A stretch of DNA of 18,810 nt from an uncultured Alphaproteobacteria bacterium (GCA_937892955.1 CALBKH010000126.1:1-18810); one strand, 5' to 3'; shown: positions 10,358 to 18,349, numbered from the stretch's first letter. Numbers and translations are program-made. The notes: a model not told the origin generated them from the sequence alone.

Positions 10358-11827
10358 TCAATAGGCCTGATCGTCGAAGAACACCTTCGCCGCGGTTCTG
10401 GCGATGACCTTCACGTCGAGCCAGATCGACCAGTTGTTGATGTACCAGATGTCGTGCTCGACCCGCGCCTTCATCTGGTCGACCTCGCGCGTCTCGCCGC
10501 GCCAGCCGTTGACCTGCGCCCAACCGGTGATGCCCGGCTTGACGTGCTGGCGGAAGGCATAAGAAGCGATCAGCCCGTCGTAGAGATCGTCGTGGGCGAC
10601 GGCATGGGGCCGCGGACCGACGATCGACATGTCGCCGGCGAGCACGTTGAAGAGCTGCGGCAGTTCGTCGATCGAGGTCCGCCGCAGCACCCGGCCGAGA
10701 CGGGTGACGCGGGTGTCGTTCTTCGTCGCCTGGGTGACCTGCGGCCCGTTCTCCTGCACCGTCATCGAACGGAACTTGAGGATGGTGAAGGGCCGCGCGC
10801 CGAAGCCCTTGCGCTTCTGGCGGAAGAACACCGGCCGCCCGGTCTCGAGCAGGATGGCGAGCGCGGTCAGCAGCAGCAGCGGCGACAACACGACGAGACC
10901 GGTGATCGCGACCAGGATGTCGAGCGCCCGCTTCGCCGCCCGGTCGAGACGGGAAAGCGGCGCGCGCTGCAACTCGAAACCGACGAGATCGCCGACCTGC
11001 TCGCGCCCCCGGGCGATGAGCCGCTCGATCTCGCGATCGGCGAAGAGATAGACCGGCACCGGCAGCGGCGCCATCGCCGCCTTCAGTTCCTCGATGTGGC
11101 GGCGTTCGCGCCACGACAGGAACAGGTAGACCGCATCGAGCTTGCGCGCCGCCAGCGCCTGCCGGACGTTGCCGACCGCGGTGCGCGCCGCGCCGAGGAA
11201 GCCGGTGCGGCCGATGCGGGTCGGCGAGATCGCCGTCATGGTCACGACCTCGATGCCGCGCGTCGCCAGACGATGGCCGATGCGCTCCAGCCCGGCGTCG
11301 TCGGCCACCGCCACCACCGCCACCCGGCGGACCGAGACGTCGCCGCGGGCGAAGCGATGCGCCAGCCAGCGCGCCCCCAGGACGTGGAAGGTGAACAGGG
11401 TGGCGAAGCCGAGGAAGAACCAGATCGACACCGCGCCGCGCGAATAGCTCTCCGTCACCTTGGTGAGGAAGGCGATCCAGCCGAGCCAGAAGAAGGTGAA
11501 GATCCACGCCTGCGCCACCAGAACGGTCTGGCGCTCGAGGCTCGACAGCGCCGCGACCGCATAGCCGCGTCGCACCGCCAGGAAGCCGACGAACAGAATG
11601 GCCGACAGGACACCGATGTAGATCGTCCCCTGGAGGTAGGCCCAATCGACGGGACCTTCGTCGCGGTAGATCAGGCGGGTGGTCAGCGCCGTGGCGATGA
11701 TCAGCAGCACGTCGACGAAGACGGCGCCCGCCTGCAGGACCTCGAGCGTCCAACGCAGCCGACGGCCGCCCTTCTCGGCGCCGTTCCACAAGCCGGCCGT
11801 GAATTGGCCCTGTTCGAGCTGCGACAT
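10358..11827 (-). CDS. Polyprenyl-phosphate sugar-1-phosphate transferase (exopolysaccharide priming enzyme)
   Basis: An inner-membrane enzyme (489 aa) of the bacterial sugar transferase family that moves a sugar-1-phosphate from a nucleotide sugar to undecaprenyl phosphate, the first step of exopolysaccharide, capsule or O-antigen units. Four N-terminal membrane segments (about 31-50, 67-86, 103-121, 132-152) precede a Rossmann-like region (165-275). The C-terminal catalytic domain has a membrane-entering hydrophobic helix (301-327), FFRQKRKGFGARPFTILKFRSM (334-355), RRTSIDELPQLFNVLAGDMS (382-401), VGPRPHA (403-409) and PGITGWAQVNGWRGET (431-446). This is the layout of WbaP/PssA/ExoY-type long enzymes; the sugar (glucose or galactose) cannot be told. 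The ATG at 11827 has GGTGAG just upstream. No glycosyltransferase or export genes are adjacent, so it is an orphan here. Confidence 0.92.
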   Translation of the reverse strand: MSQLEQGQFTAGLWNGAEKGGRRLRWTLEVLQAGAVFVDVLLIIATALTTRLIYRDEGPVDWAYLQGTIYIGVLSAILFVGFLAVRRGYAVAALSSLERQTVLVAQAWIFTFFWLGWIAFLTKVTESYSRGAVSIWFFLGFATLFTFHVLGARWLAHRFARGDVSVRRVAVVAVADDAGLERIGHRLATRGIEVVTMTAISPTRIGRTGFLGAARTAVGNVRQALAARKLDAVYLFLSWRERRHIEELKAAMAPLPVPVYLFADREIERLIARGREQVGDLVGFELQRAPLSRLDRAAKRALDILVAITGLVVLSPLLLLTALAILLETGRPVFFRQKRKGFGARPFTILKFRSMTVQENGPQVTQATKNDTRVTRLGRVLRRTSIDELPQLFNVLAGDMSIVGPRPHAVAHDDLYDGLIASYAFRQHVKPGITGWAQVNGWRGETREVDQMKARVEHDIWYINNWSIWLDVKVIARTAAKVFFDDQAY

Positions 11828-12073
11828 GCACTCACCACAACGCGGAACTTCGATACTCTCGGAAAGGATTTATATACCGATCATGTAGAAATCGGGGACG
11901 CTTGGCTGCGACGGACTGTCGTTGAGGTTAATCGCGAAAAGACCGGCGGACGGCGCGACGACGTTCCGGCTTCGGTCGAAACGGTCGACGACTGCCGGAT
12001 ATGCGAATTCCCGTCGAAATCGCAGGTCGTTTCCTTGTGACATTTCGGAAGCGAACCGGCGCCCGGCCACCGG
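11828..12073 (-). promoter_or_regulatory. Leader region of the sugar transferase gene
   Basis: This is most of the 307-base gap between the sugar transferase start and dctM. It contains no gene I can support. The only notable part is an AT-rich stretch which, read leftward, contains GGTATATAAATCC (11880-11868), a plausible -10 region about 45 bases before the start codon. No matching -35 hexamer is present at normal spacing, so a sigma70 promoter is only suggested. A weak dyad CCGAT/ATCGG (11877-11895) overlaps it. Confidence 0.3.
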
Positions 12074-12111
12074 AAAACGACGAGACGCCGGAGGTTTCCC
12101 ACCGGCGCCTC
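12074..12111 (-). terminator. Rho-independent terminator of dctPQM
   Basis: Read leftward, GAGGCGCCGG (12111-12102) pairs with CCGGCGTCTC (12091-12082) in a 10-bp stem with one G-U pair and a 10-base loop, followed after 4 bases by TTTT (12077-12074). It lies 24 bases past the dctM stop codon and fits the end of the TRAP transporter operon. Confidence 0.7.
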
Positions 12112-12134
12112 GATTGGAACCGCCGTGACGCGGA

Positions 12135-13460
12135 TCACAGCATACCGAGCATCCGCGGCAGGAACAGCGACAGATCCGGCCAATAGGTGACCAGCACCAG
12201 GAAGCCGAGCATGGTCATCAGCCACGGCCACACCGCGATGGTCAGTTCGGTGATGCCCATCTTGGTGATGCCGCTCGCCACGTAGAGGTTGAGGCCCACC
12301 GGCGGGTGGCACATGCCGACCTCCATGTTGACGACGATCAGGATGCCGAAGTGCACCGGATCGATGCCGAGACGGACGGCGACCGGGAACAGGATCGGCG
12401 CCATGATCAGCACGATCGACGACGGCTCCATCACGTTGCCGGCGAGCAGCAGCAGTACGTTGACGAAGAGCAGGAAGGTCACCCACCCCAGCCCCTGGTC
12501 GACCATCCAGCCGGCCATCGCCTGCGGGATGTTCTCGCTCGTCATCAGGAAGGAGAACAGCACCGCATTGGTGATGATGTAGAGCAGCATCGCCGACATC
12601 GACGCGCTGTCGAGCAACACCTTGCCGATGTCCCGGAGCCGCATGTCCTTGTAGACGAAGACGGCGATGACGAAGGCGTAGACCGCGCTCATCGCCGCCG
12701 CTTCCGTCGGCGTGAAGGCGCCGGTGTAGATGCCGCCGATGACGATGACGATCAGGAACAGGCCCCAGAAGCTCTCGGAGAGCGCCTTGAACCGCTCGCT
12801 CCACGACGCCTTGGGCAGCCGCGGGTAGTCGTACTTCCAGGCCCGGTAGAAGGTGGTCGCACCGAGCAGCGAGGCGAGCATCAGGCCGGGGATGACGCCG
12901 GCGATGAACAGCTGACCGACAGAGGCCGCCGTCACCACCTTGCCGTCCGGCCCGAGCGCCAACTGGCCCGAGGTCGCCACCGCGTACATGACCATGACGA
13001 TCGACGGCGGGATCAGGATGCCGAGCGCACCCGAAGTGGTGATGACGCCGGCGCCGAAGCGCGTCGGGAAGCCTTGCTTCACCATCGCCGGCAGGATGAT
13101 CGAGCCGATCGCCACCACGGTCGCCGGCGACGAACCGGAGACCGCGGCGAAGAGGGCGCAGGCCATGACGCCGGCGAGACCCAGACCGCCGTACCAATGG
13201 CCGACCATCGACGAGGCGAAGCGGATCATCCGTCGCGCCACGCCGCCGTGGGTGAGGAAGTTGCCGGCCAGGATGAAGAACGGGATCGCCATGATCTCGA
13301 ACTTCTCGATGCCGGTGAACAGCTTCAGCGCCACGCTGGCGATCGGCACGTCGGTCATGGTGAAGAGGAAGGTCAACACCGTGAGGCCGAGCGAGATCGA
13401 GATCGGCATGCCCGTCAGCATCAGCGCGATGAGCAGGGCGAAGATGATGAGCGCACTCAT
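12135..13460 (-). CDS. dctM: TRAP transporter large permease subunit DctM
   Basis: This is the main membrane subunit (441 aa) of a tripartite ATP-independent periplasmic transporter; it carries the substrate across the inner membrane using a sodium or proton gradient. The sequence is hydrophobic throughout, with about a dozen membrane helices starting at residues 3-18. Family motifs are IPFFILAGNFLTHGG near 59-73, AAVSGSSPATVVAIGS near 104-119, TTSGALGILIPPSIVMV near 139-155, GAFTPTEAAAMSAVYA near 246-261 and GMCHPPVGLNLYVASGITKMG in the C-terminal quarter. The ATG overlaps the dctQ stop codon by 4 bases (ATGA), indicating translational coupling. It is the last gene of dctP-dctQ-dctM, followed by an intrinsic terminator. 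Complete, with the family's usual length. Confidence 0.96.
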   Translation of the reverse strand: MSALIIFALLIALMLTGMPISISLGLTVLTFLFTMTDVPIASVALKLFTGIEKFEIMAIPFFILAGNFLTHGGVARRMIRFASSMVGHWYGGLGLAGVMACALFAAVSGSSPATVVAIGSIILPAMVKQGFPTRFGAGVITTSGALGILIPPSIVMVMYAVATSGQLALGPDGKVVTAASVGQLFIAGVIPGLMLASLLGATTFYRAWKYDYPRLPKASWSERFKALSESFWGLFLIVIVIGGIYTGAFTPTEAAAMSAVYAFVIAVFVYKDMRLRDIGKVLLDSASMSAMLLYIITNAVLFSFLMTSENIPQAMAGWMVDQGLGWVTFLLFVNVLLLLAGNVMEPSSIVLIMAPILFPVAVRLGIDPVHFGILIVVNMEVGMCHPPVGLNLYVASGITKMGITELTIAVWPWLMTMLGFLVLVTYWPDLSLFLPRMLGML

Positions 13461-14068
13461 GCCCGGGCCTCCTCTTCGTCGAGACCGGCGACGTGACCGT
13501 GGTCGTGCTTGGGCAATTGACCGGTCTTCCAGTAGGAGACCGCCACCTGCAGGAAGCGGAAGCTCATCAGCCAGGATCCGATCGGCACGCACAGATAGAC
13601 GAGCCACATCGGCACCTCGAGATCGGCCGAGGTCTGGTCGGTGTGGTAGATGTGCCAGACGAAGTTGGCCCCGAGCGATCCGACGATGCCGGTGAAGAGC
13701 GCGCCGGCGAGCAGGCCGAAGAGGATGAAGCCGACGCGGGTGCGCGCCTGCATCTGGTTGATCAGCACGTCGACGCCGACGTGGATGCCGGTGCGGACAC
13801 CGTAGGCCGCGCCGAATTTGGCCATCCACACGAACATGTAGATGGTCAGTTCCTGCGCCCAGGTCATGTTGATGCCGGCGAGGAACTTGTAGAGGGAGCG
13901 CGCACCGCCGGCGACCCCCGGCAGGCCCCACTGATTGGCCGTGCCGACCGCCGAGGCGACGAAGCCGAGGCCGTAGCGGTGGACCACCGCGGCGAAGATG
14001 ATCAGGGTCGCGGCTCCGATGAGAAAGGCGATGATCGCCTCCTCGAGCCGGTCGAGTAGTCGAAGCAT
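13457..14068 (-). CDS. dctQ: TRAP transporter small permease subunit DctQ
   Basis: This is the small membrane subunit (203 aa), which pairs with DctM in the inner membrane. Four membrane helices are visible at about 10-29, 71-90, 113-136 and 153-177. A roughly 40-residue loop after helix 1 (GFVASAVGTANQWGLPGVAGGARSL and on) is followed by MTWAQELTIYMFVWMAKFGAAYGVRTGIHVGVDVL, the conserved DctQ core (E73 and the helix-2 to loop GxHVGVD). The tail is His/Glu-rich (KHDHGHVAGLDEEEARA). I choose the ATG at 14068 because AGAGG lies 7 bases upstream; an ATG at 14101 would add 11 polar residues. It overlaps dctM by 4 bases and is separated from dctP by 224 bases of hairpins. Confidence 0.93.
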   Translation of the reverse strand: MLRLLDRLEEAIIAFLIGAATLIIFAAVVHRYGLGFVASAVGTANQWGLPGVAGGARSLYKFLAGINMTWAQELTIYMFVWMAKFGAAYGVRTGIHVGVDVLINQMQARTRVGFILFGLLAGALFTGIVGSLGANFVWHIYHTDQTSADLEVPMWLVYLCVPIGSWLMSFRFLQVAVSYWKTGQLPKHDHGHVAGLDEEEARA

Positions 14069-14160
14069 GGCTGGACCTCTCGCGTCACCCGGTCCGATCA
14101 CTCGGGCGGGTCTGCCAGAACGAGATGCGCGGAATGAGGGGCGGCGACGATCCGTTCGGC

Positions 14161-14284
14161 CGTCGGGCGCCGCGGAGGGCCGCCCGACGTACGCGACGTG
14201 GCCCGGTGCCGCACCGGACCGTCGGGGGGATCACGCCACGGGGCGCGATCCCGCCCGGGTGGCGGCGCCGTCGTCGGCGCCGCC
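14161..14284 (-). other. Strong intercistronic hairpins between dctP and dctQ
   Basis: Three stems are visible: GGCGGCGCC/GGCGCCGCC, a perfect 9-bp stem with a 6-base loop (14261-14284), starting 8 bases past the dctP stop codon; CCGGTGC/GCACCGG, 7 bp with a 1-base gap (14203-14217), which can shift to a looser loop; and CGTCGGGCG/CGCCCGACG, a perfect 9-bp stem (14161-14189). No T run follows any of them. In binding-protein-dependent transporters such structures often protect the binding-protein mRNA from 3' decay or partly stop transcription, so that DctP is made in excess of DctQM. That role is inferred here. Confidence 0.65.
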
Positions 14285-14292
14285 GGAGCGCG

Positions 14293-15291
14293 TCACTTGG
14301 CGACGCCGGTCTCGCGATAGATCTCGGCGATCAGTTCCTTGCCGACGCGACCGGCCATCTCGTCGTGGACCGGCTTCAGCGCCTTCATCCACGCCGCCTT
14401 CTCGGCGTCGGTCATGTCGTGGAACTCGGTCTTGCCGGAGGCCTTCATCGCCGCGAGCGCCTCGTCGTTCTCCTTCTGGGCGATGCCGTTGGCGTATTCG
14501 GTCGCCTCGTCCATGGCCTTCTCGAGGTTGGCGCGGACGTCGGCCGGCAGGCCGTCCCAGAACTTCTTGTTCACGATCACCGCATAGCCGAGGTAGCCGT
14601 GACGGGAGACCGTCGCATGCTTCTGCACCTCGTGCATCTTCTGGGTGTACATGTTCGACGGCGGGTTCTCGGTGCCGTCGACGACGCCGGTCTGCAGGCC
14701 CTGATAGACTTCCGAGAAGGCCATCACCTGCGGCAGCGCTCCGAGCGCCTTCATCTGGGCTTCCAGCACCTTCGACGACTGGATGCGCATCTTCAGGCCG
14801 AGGAAGTCGTCGGGCATCCTGATCGGCTTGTTGGCGCTCATGATCTTGAAGCCGTTGTCCCAGTATTCGAGACCGACGATCCCCTTCGTCTCGAGCTTCT
14901 TGAGCAGCCCCTTGCCGACCGGACCCTTGGTCACCTTGATCAGCGCTTCCTTCGACGGGAAGATGAAGGGCAGGTCGAAGATCTCGAACTCCTTCACGCC
15001 GAGCGGGCCGAACTTCGCCAGCGACGGCGCGAGCATCTGCACCGCACCGAGCTGCAGCGCCTCGAGCTCTTCCTTGTCCTTGTAGAGCTGGCTGTTGGGG
15101 TAGACCTCGACCTTGACCTTGCCGGCCGTGTACTTCTCCGCCAGTTCCTTGAACTTGTCGGCGCCCTTGCCCTTCGGCGTGTTGGGGGCGACGACGTGGG
15201 AGAACTTGATCACCACCTCCTGCGCGAAGGCGGGGCCGGCGAGCGCGGCGGCGACGGCGAGAGCGGCGGCGGTGGCGAGAAGACGTTTCAT
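14293..15291 (-). CDS. dctP: TRAP transporter substrate-binding protein DctP
   Basis: Periplasmic solute receptor (332 aa) of the TRAP system, delivering the substrate to DctQM. A Sec signal peptide (MKRLLATAAALAVAAALAGPAFA) is cleaved after Ala23. The mature protein starts VVIKFSHVVAPNTPKGKGADKF and has the DctP-family marks: SQLYKDKEELEALQLGAVQM (67-86), FDLPFIFPS (105-113), GLKMRIQSSKVLEAQMKALGA with Arg169, the conserved carboxylate-binding arginine, and QTGVVDGTENPPSNMY (200-215). Similarity is greatest to C4-dicarboxylate receptors (malate, succinate, fumarate), which agrees with the adjacent DctS/DctR-type sensor pair. The start is secured by GGGAGG 8 bases upstream. First gene of dctPQM, divergent from the sensor kinase; expression is probably induced through that two-component system. 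Confidence 0.96.
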   Translation of the reverse strand: MKRLLATAAALAVAAALAGPAFAQEVVIKFSHVVAPNTPKGKGADKFKELAEKYTAGKVKVEVYPNSQLYKDKEELEALQLGAVQMLAPSLAKFGPLGVKEFEIFDLPFIFPSKEALIKVTKGPVGKGLLKKLETKGIVGLEYWDNGFKIMSANKPIRMPDDFLGLKMRIQSSKVLEAQMKALGALPQVMAFSEVYQGLQTGVVDGTENPPSNMYTQKMHEVQKHATVSRHGYLGYAVIVNKKFWDGLPADVRANLEKAMDEATEYANGIAQKENDEALAAMKASGKTEFHDMTDAEKAAWMKALKPVHDEMAGRVGKELIAEIYRETGVAK

Positions 15292-15451
15292 GCGCGAGAC
15301 CTCCCAGTTGTGCGCGGGACTTCGGGCTCTCTCTGGAGCTTGCCCCATGGGTAGGACGGACCGAGGCTCTTGCGCTATTGTGGATTTCCGTAGTCTCCTC
15401 GCGCGACGACCGCCCGGTCCGCCTTTTCCCGCCCGCGAGAGGCTCCCCTCC
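15292..15451. promoter_or_regulatory. Divergent promoter region of dctPQM and the sensor kinase operon
   Basis: This 160-base space separates the start codons of dctP (leftward) and the sensor kinase (rightward), so promoters for both must lie here or inside the flanking genes. I see ribosome sites for both genes (GGGAGG for dctP; AGAGG for the kinase) and a palindrome CCCATGGG near 15346-15353. There is no convincing -35/-10 pair and no -24/-12 sigma54 promoter. The operator for the response regulator cannot be assigned from sequence alone. Confidence 0.4.
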
Positions 15452-17524
15452 GTGACCGATCCCGTCGAGACGCCCGGATCGCCCCTCTCCACGACGCCCG
15501 GCACCATGCCGTTCCCCGGTCCTCGCCCGCGTGATCGCCGCCATCTCGATCGCATCGTCGAGGCGGCGCCGCTGATCGCCGTGGCGCTGATCGCCGCGGT
15601 GCTCGGCTTCCTCGTCTGGTTCGCCGACCGCTCCGAGCGCGAGGAGGCCGGCCTCGCCCTCATCCGCGACACGCTGTGGGTCGAGCAGGCGCTGCGCTTC
15701 CAGCTCGAGGCCGATCTCGCCGCCGTCGAACGCCTCGCCGTCGACATCGGCGACCAGCCGGCCGAAACCGTCGTGATCGCCCGTCTGCGCGCCGTCGCCA
15801 CCGCCCACCCCGAGATCGTCGCCATCGAATGGCGCGACGCCTCGGGCTCCCTGCGCGCCCTGGTGCCGCCCGACGCGGCCCCGGCCGCGCCGCCGCCGAT
15901 CGCGGCCCCGCCGCGGTTCGAACACGGCTTCACCGCGCCGCGCGCCGAGCCCGGACGCGGCCCGATCACCGATCTCGTCGTTCCGATCTTCGAGAACGGC
16001 ATCCGCATAGGCTCGCTCACCGCGCGACTGCATCTCGAGCGCCTGCTCACCGAACACGTGCCCTGGTGGATCACCCAGAAGAGCCTCGTCGCCCTCATCG
16101 ACGGCGACGGCCGCGAACTCGCCCGCAAGTCGACGCTGCCGCGCGACCCGGAAGCGTTGCGTCACGAACTGGCCTTCGACCCGCCGCTGCCCGGCGTCAC
16201 CCTGTCGCTCGCCGCCAACCGAGCGCCCTCCAACCTGACCGGCAATTCGCTGGTGGCGACGATCTTCGGCCTCGCCTTCGTCGCCGTCGTGTCGATCTTC
16301 GCGCTGATGCGCCACTATCGCCACCGCCTGGCGGCGGAGGAGAGCCTCGGCGAAGCTCAGGCGCTGCGCCGCGCCATGGAAGAGAGCCTCACCGTCGGCA
16401 TGCGTGCCCGCGATCTCGACGACCGCATCATCTACGTCAATCCGGCCTTCTGCCGGATGGTCGGCTGGCGCGCCGACGAGATCGTCGGCCTCACCCCGCC
16501 GCTGCCCTATTGGCTGCCCGATCTGGTCGAGGAGACCCTCGCCCGTCACCACACCCTGGCGCACGATGAACTGAAGCAGATCTCCTTCGAGACCCGCTTC
16601 CGTCGGCGCGACGGCAGCCTCTTCGACGTCCTCGTCTACGAGGCGCCGCTGATCGACGCGCGCGGTGTCCATCGTGGCTGGATGGGCTCGATCATCGACG
16701 TCACCGATCGCAAGCGCACCGAGGAGATGGAGCGCCGCCAGACCGAGACCATGGCTCGGACCGCGCGCCTGATCTCCATGGGCGAAATGGCCTCCACCAT
16801 CTCCCACGAGCTCAACCAGCCACTCGCCGCCGTCTCCTCCTACGCCACCGGCTGCCTCAACATGATCCGCGCCGGCCACGGTCCGGCCGATCTGGTCGAG
16901 GCGCTGGAGAAGCTCGAGGTCCAGGCCCAGCGCGCCGGACGCATCGTCCGTCGTGTCCACGATTTCGTCCGCAAACGCGAACCGCGCTTCGCCACCATCG
17001 ATCTCGTCGCGGTGATCGCCGACCTCGCCGTCTTCGTCGCCCCCGAGGCGCGCAAGGCGGAGGTCGAGATCGAACTCGACCTCCCCGACACGCCGGCATT
17101 CGTTTCCGCCGACCGGGTGCTCCTCGAGCAGGTGTTGTTCAATCTGATCCGCAACGGCATGGAGGCGATGGCCGCCATGCCCGCCCGCACCCGCCGCCTC
17201 GAGATCACCGCCCGGCGCGGCCGTCGCCCGGCCGACGCCACCGATGCCACCGAAGAAGTCGTCGTCGAGGTCGCCGACCGCGGCTCCGGCATCCCCCCGG
17301 AAGTCGCCGAGAAGCTGTTCTCGCCCTTCTTCTCGACCAAACAGGAGGGCATGGGCATGGGGCTCAACATCTGCCGTTCGATCGTCGAACTCCATCTCGG
17401 CCGGCTGGAGTTCTCGCAGCGACCGGGAGGCGGTACGATCTTCACCCTCGCGCTTCCCACCGTCGAGCCGACGCCCGTGCCCGCCGCGCCCGCGTCGACC
17501 GCGACCGAGGAGGACCCGGTATGA
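15452..17524 (+). CDS. dctS: Two-component sensor histidine kinase, C4-dicarboxylate type (DctS-like)
   Basis: An inner-membrane sensor kinase of 690 aa. Helix 1 (40-58) and helix 2 (266-286) bracket a periplasmic sensing domain of about 205 residues with an Ala/Pro-rich stretch (142-154). A PAS domain follows (about 305-420, DDRIIYVNPAFCRMVGWRADEIVG), then the dimerisation helix with the phosphorylated His452 in MASTISHELNQPLAAVSSYA. The ATPase domain has the N box LFNLIRNGMEAM (562-573), G1 DRGSGI (609-614), F box SPFFSTK (624-630) and G2 GMGMGL (633-638). The HELNQPLAA type and TM-sensor-TM-PAS-kinase layout match DctS/DctB/FixL relatives. The start is a GTG at 15452 with AGAGG 9 bases upstream; ATG 15506 is an alternative. 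It lies divergent to dctPQM and overlaps the regulator gene (ATGA), supporting C4-dicarboxylate sensing; the ligand itself is inferred. Confidence 0.88.
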   Translation: MTDPVETPGSPLSTTPGTMPFPGPRPRDRRHLDRIVEAAPLIAVALIAAVLGFLVWFADRSEREEAGLALIRDTLWVEQALRFQLEADLAAVERLAVDIGDQPAETVVIARLRAVATAHPEIVAIEWRDASGSLRALVPPDAAPAAPPPIAAPPRFEHGFTAPRAEPGRGPITDLVVPIFENGIRIGSLTARLHLERLLTEHVPWWITQKSLVALIDGDGRELARKSTLPRDPEALRHELAFDPPLPGVTLSLAANRAPSNLTGNSLVATIFGLAFVAVVSIFALMRHYRHRLAAEESLGEAQALRRAMEESLTVGMRARDLDDRIIYVNPAFCRMVGWRADEIVGLTPPLPYWLPDLVEETLARHHTLAHDELKQISFETRFRRRDGSLFDVLVYEAPLIDARGVHRGWMGSIIDVTDRKRTEEMERRQTETMARTARLISMGEMASTISHELNQPLAAVSSYATGCLNMIRAGHGPADLVEALEKLEVQAQRAGRIVRRVHDFVRKREPRFATIDLVAVIADLAVFVAPEARKAEVEIELDLPDTPAFVSADRVLLEQVLFNLIRNGMEAMAAMPARTRRLEITARRGRRPADATDATEEVVVEVADRGSGIPPEVAEKLFSPFFSTKQEGMGMGLNICRSIVELHLGRLEFSQRPGGGTIFTLALPTVEPTPVPAAPASTATEEDPV

Positions 17525-18150
17525 GCACGATCGCCCCCGATGCCGTCGGCATCCACGTCGTCGACGACGACGCGGCGATCCGCGACTCGCTCGAATGGCT
17601 GTTTCGCTCGCGCGGCCTCGCCGTCCGCTCGTGGGAGAGCGGCGAAGCCTTCCTCGCCGCCTGGAGCCCGGCGACGCGCGGCTGCATCGTCCTCGACGTC
17701 CGCATGGCCGGCATGTCCGGTCTCGACGTGCTCGACCGCCTGGACCGCCACGGATCGATCCTGCCGGTGGTGGTGCTGACCGGCCACGGCGACGTGCCGG
17801 TGGCCGTGCAGTCGCTGAAGAAGGGGGCGATCGACTTCCTGGAGAAACCCTTCGACGGCGGCGACCTCGTCACCCGCGTCCTCGCCGCGCTCGACCTCGA
17901 AGCCCGCCGCCACGCCGCCGCCACCACCACGCGCGCCCTCGAGGAGCGCCTCGCCACCCTGTCGCCGCGCGAGCGCGAGGTGATGGACAAGATGCTCGAC
18001 GGTCTCCTCAACAAGCAGATCGCCGACGACCTCGGCATCGCCATGCGCACGGTCGAGGTCCATCGCGCCCGAATTCTCGAGAAGTTCGGCGTCCGCTCGG
18101 CGATCGAACTCGCCGGCCGCCTCGCCGACCTCCGCCGCGCCGAACGCTGA
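17521..18150 (+). CDS. dctR: Response regulator, FixJ/LuxR family (DctR-like)
   Basis: A cytosolic DNA-binding response regulator (209 aa). The receiver domain (about 10-125) has the acidic pocket DDD (15-17), the phosphate acceptor Asp59 in IVLDVRMAGMSGLD, Thr87 in VVLTGHGDVP and Lys109 in FLEKPF. The LuxR-type helix-turn-helix (147-200) reads LSPREREVMDKMLDGLLNKQIADDLGIAMRTVEVHRARILEKFGVRSAIEL. The FixJ-like form (one receiver plus LuxR HTH, no sigma54 module) matches DctR, partner of DctS, rather than DctD, partner of DctB. The ATG overlaps the kinase stop codon (ATGA), and GAGGAGG lies 7-8 bases upstream, an unusually strong ribosome site. It is expected to be phosphorylated by the upstream kinase and to activate dctPQM across the divergent region. 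Confidence 0.9.
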   Translation: MSTIAPDAVGIHVVDDDAAIRDSLEWLFRSRGLAVRSWESGEAFLAAWSPATRGCIVLDVRMAGMSGLDVLDRLDRHGSILPVVVLTGHGDVPVAVQSLKKGAIDFLEKPFDGGDLVTRVLAALDLEARRHAAATTTRALEERLATLSPREREVMDKMLDGLLNKQIADDLGIAMRTVEVHRARILEKFGVRSAIELAGRLADLRRAER

Positions 18151-18161
18151 GGCGCGCGCCC

Positions 18162-18184
18162 CGCTCTGACACGATGGCAGAGCG
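18162..18184 (+). terminator. Weak hairpin after the response regulator
   Basis: CGCTCTG (18162-18168) pairs with CAGAGCG (18178-18184) across a 9-base loop, 12 bases after the stop codon, just beyond the palindrome GGCGCGCGCC (18151-18160). No T run follows, so termination is only suggested by position. Confidence 0.25.
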
Positions 18185-18305
18185 CCAAACCGTTGATTTA
18201 CGGATGATTCACCGAAGCCACTCCCCCGACGGCAGCGGCGAGCCGCCATATTGGCAGGAGTCGGCCGGTGCGAACTGTCGCCCGGGCTTCACTCTGTCCG
18301 ATTTA

Positions 18306-18321
18306 TGTGAATAATTTCATA
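18306..18321. promoter_or_regulatory. CRP/FNR-family-type dyad
   Basis: TGTGAATAATTTCATA fits the CRP form TGTGA-N6-TCACA at 9 of 10 defined positions, inside a longer dyad TATGTGAA-TAAT-TTCATATA (18304-18323, 7 of 8 pairs). It is the AT-rich heart of the 475-base gap 18151-18625, which has no gene I can support. TATACT (18320-18325) just beside it could be a -10 box. The regulated gene could be the Met-rich gene 300 bases downstream; the regulator is unknown. Confidence 0.4.
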
Positions 18322-18325
18322 TACT

Positions 18326-18349
18326 TGGCGAATTGTGGCGAATTTGGCG
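18326..18349 (+). repeat. 10-bp-spaced direct repeats TGGCGAATT
   Basis: TGGCGAATT occurs at 18326-18334 and again at 18336-18344, exactly one helical turn apart, followed directly by a third partial copy TGGCG (18345-18349). Such one-turn direct repeats are typical of sites bound by OmpR/PhoB-type response regulators. Directly next to the CRP/FNR-like dyad, they make a compact candidate control region. The remaining bases to 18625 are GC-rich, with only a small stem CCCGGC/GCCGGG (18519-18533). Confidence 0.45.

Noticed and set aside
10454..12040. Rightward open frame opposite the sugar transferase
   Set aside because: It reads as antisense Asp/Arg/His-rich sequence; the leftward frame has every catalytic motif of the family.
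15292..15451. Sigma54 (-24/-12) promoter for dctP
   Set aside because: No TGGC-N8-TGC-type element at correct spacing on either strand, and the response regulator lacks a sigma54-interaction domain.
14231..17395. 1054-codon leftward open frame across dctP and the sensor kinase
   Set aside because: It is a shadow frame: it covers two genes with intact motifs on their own frames and has no recognisable domains.
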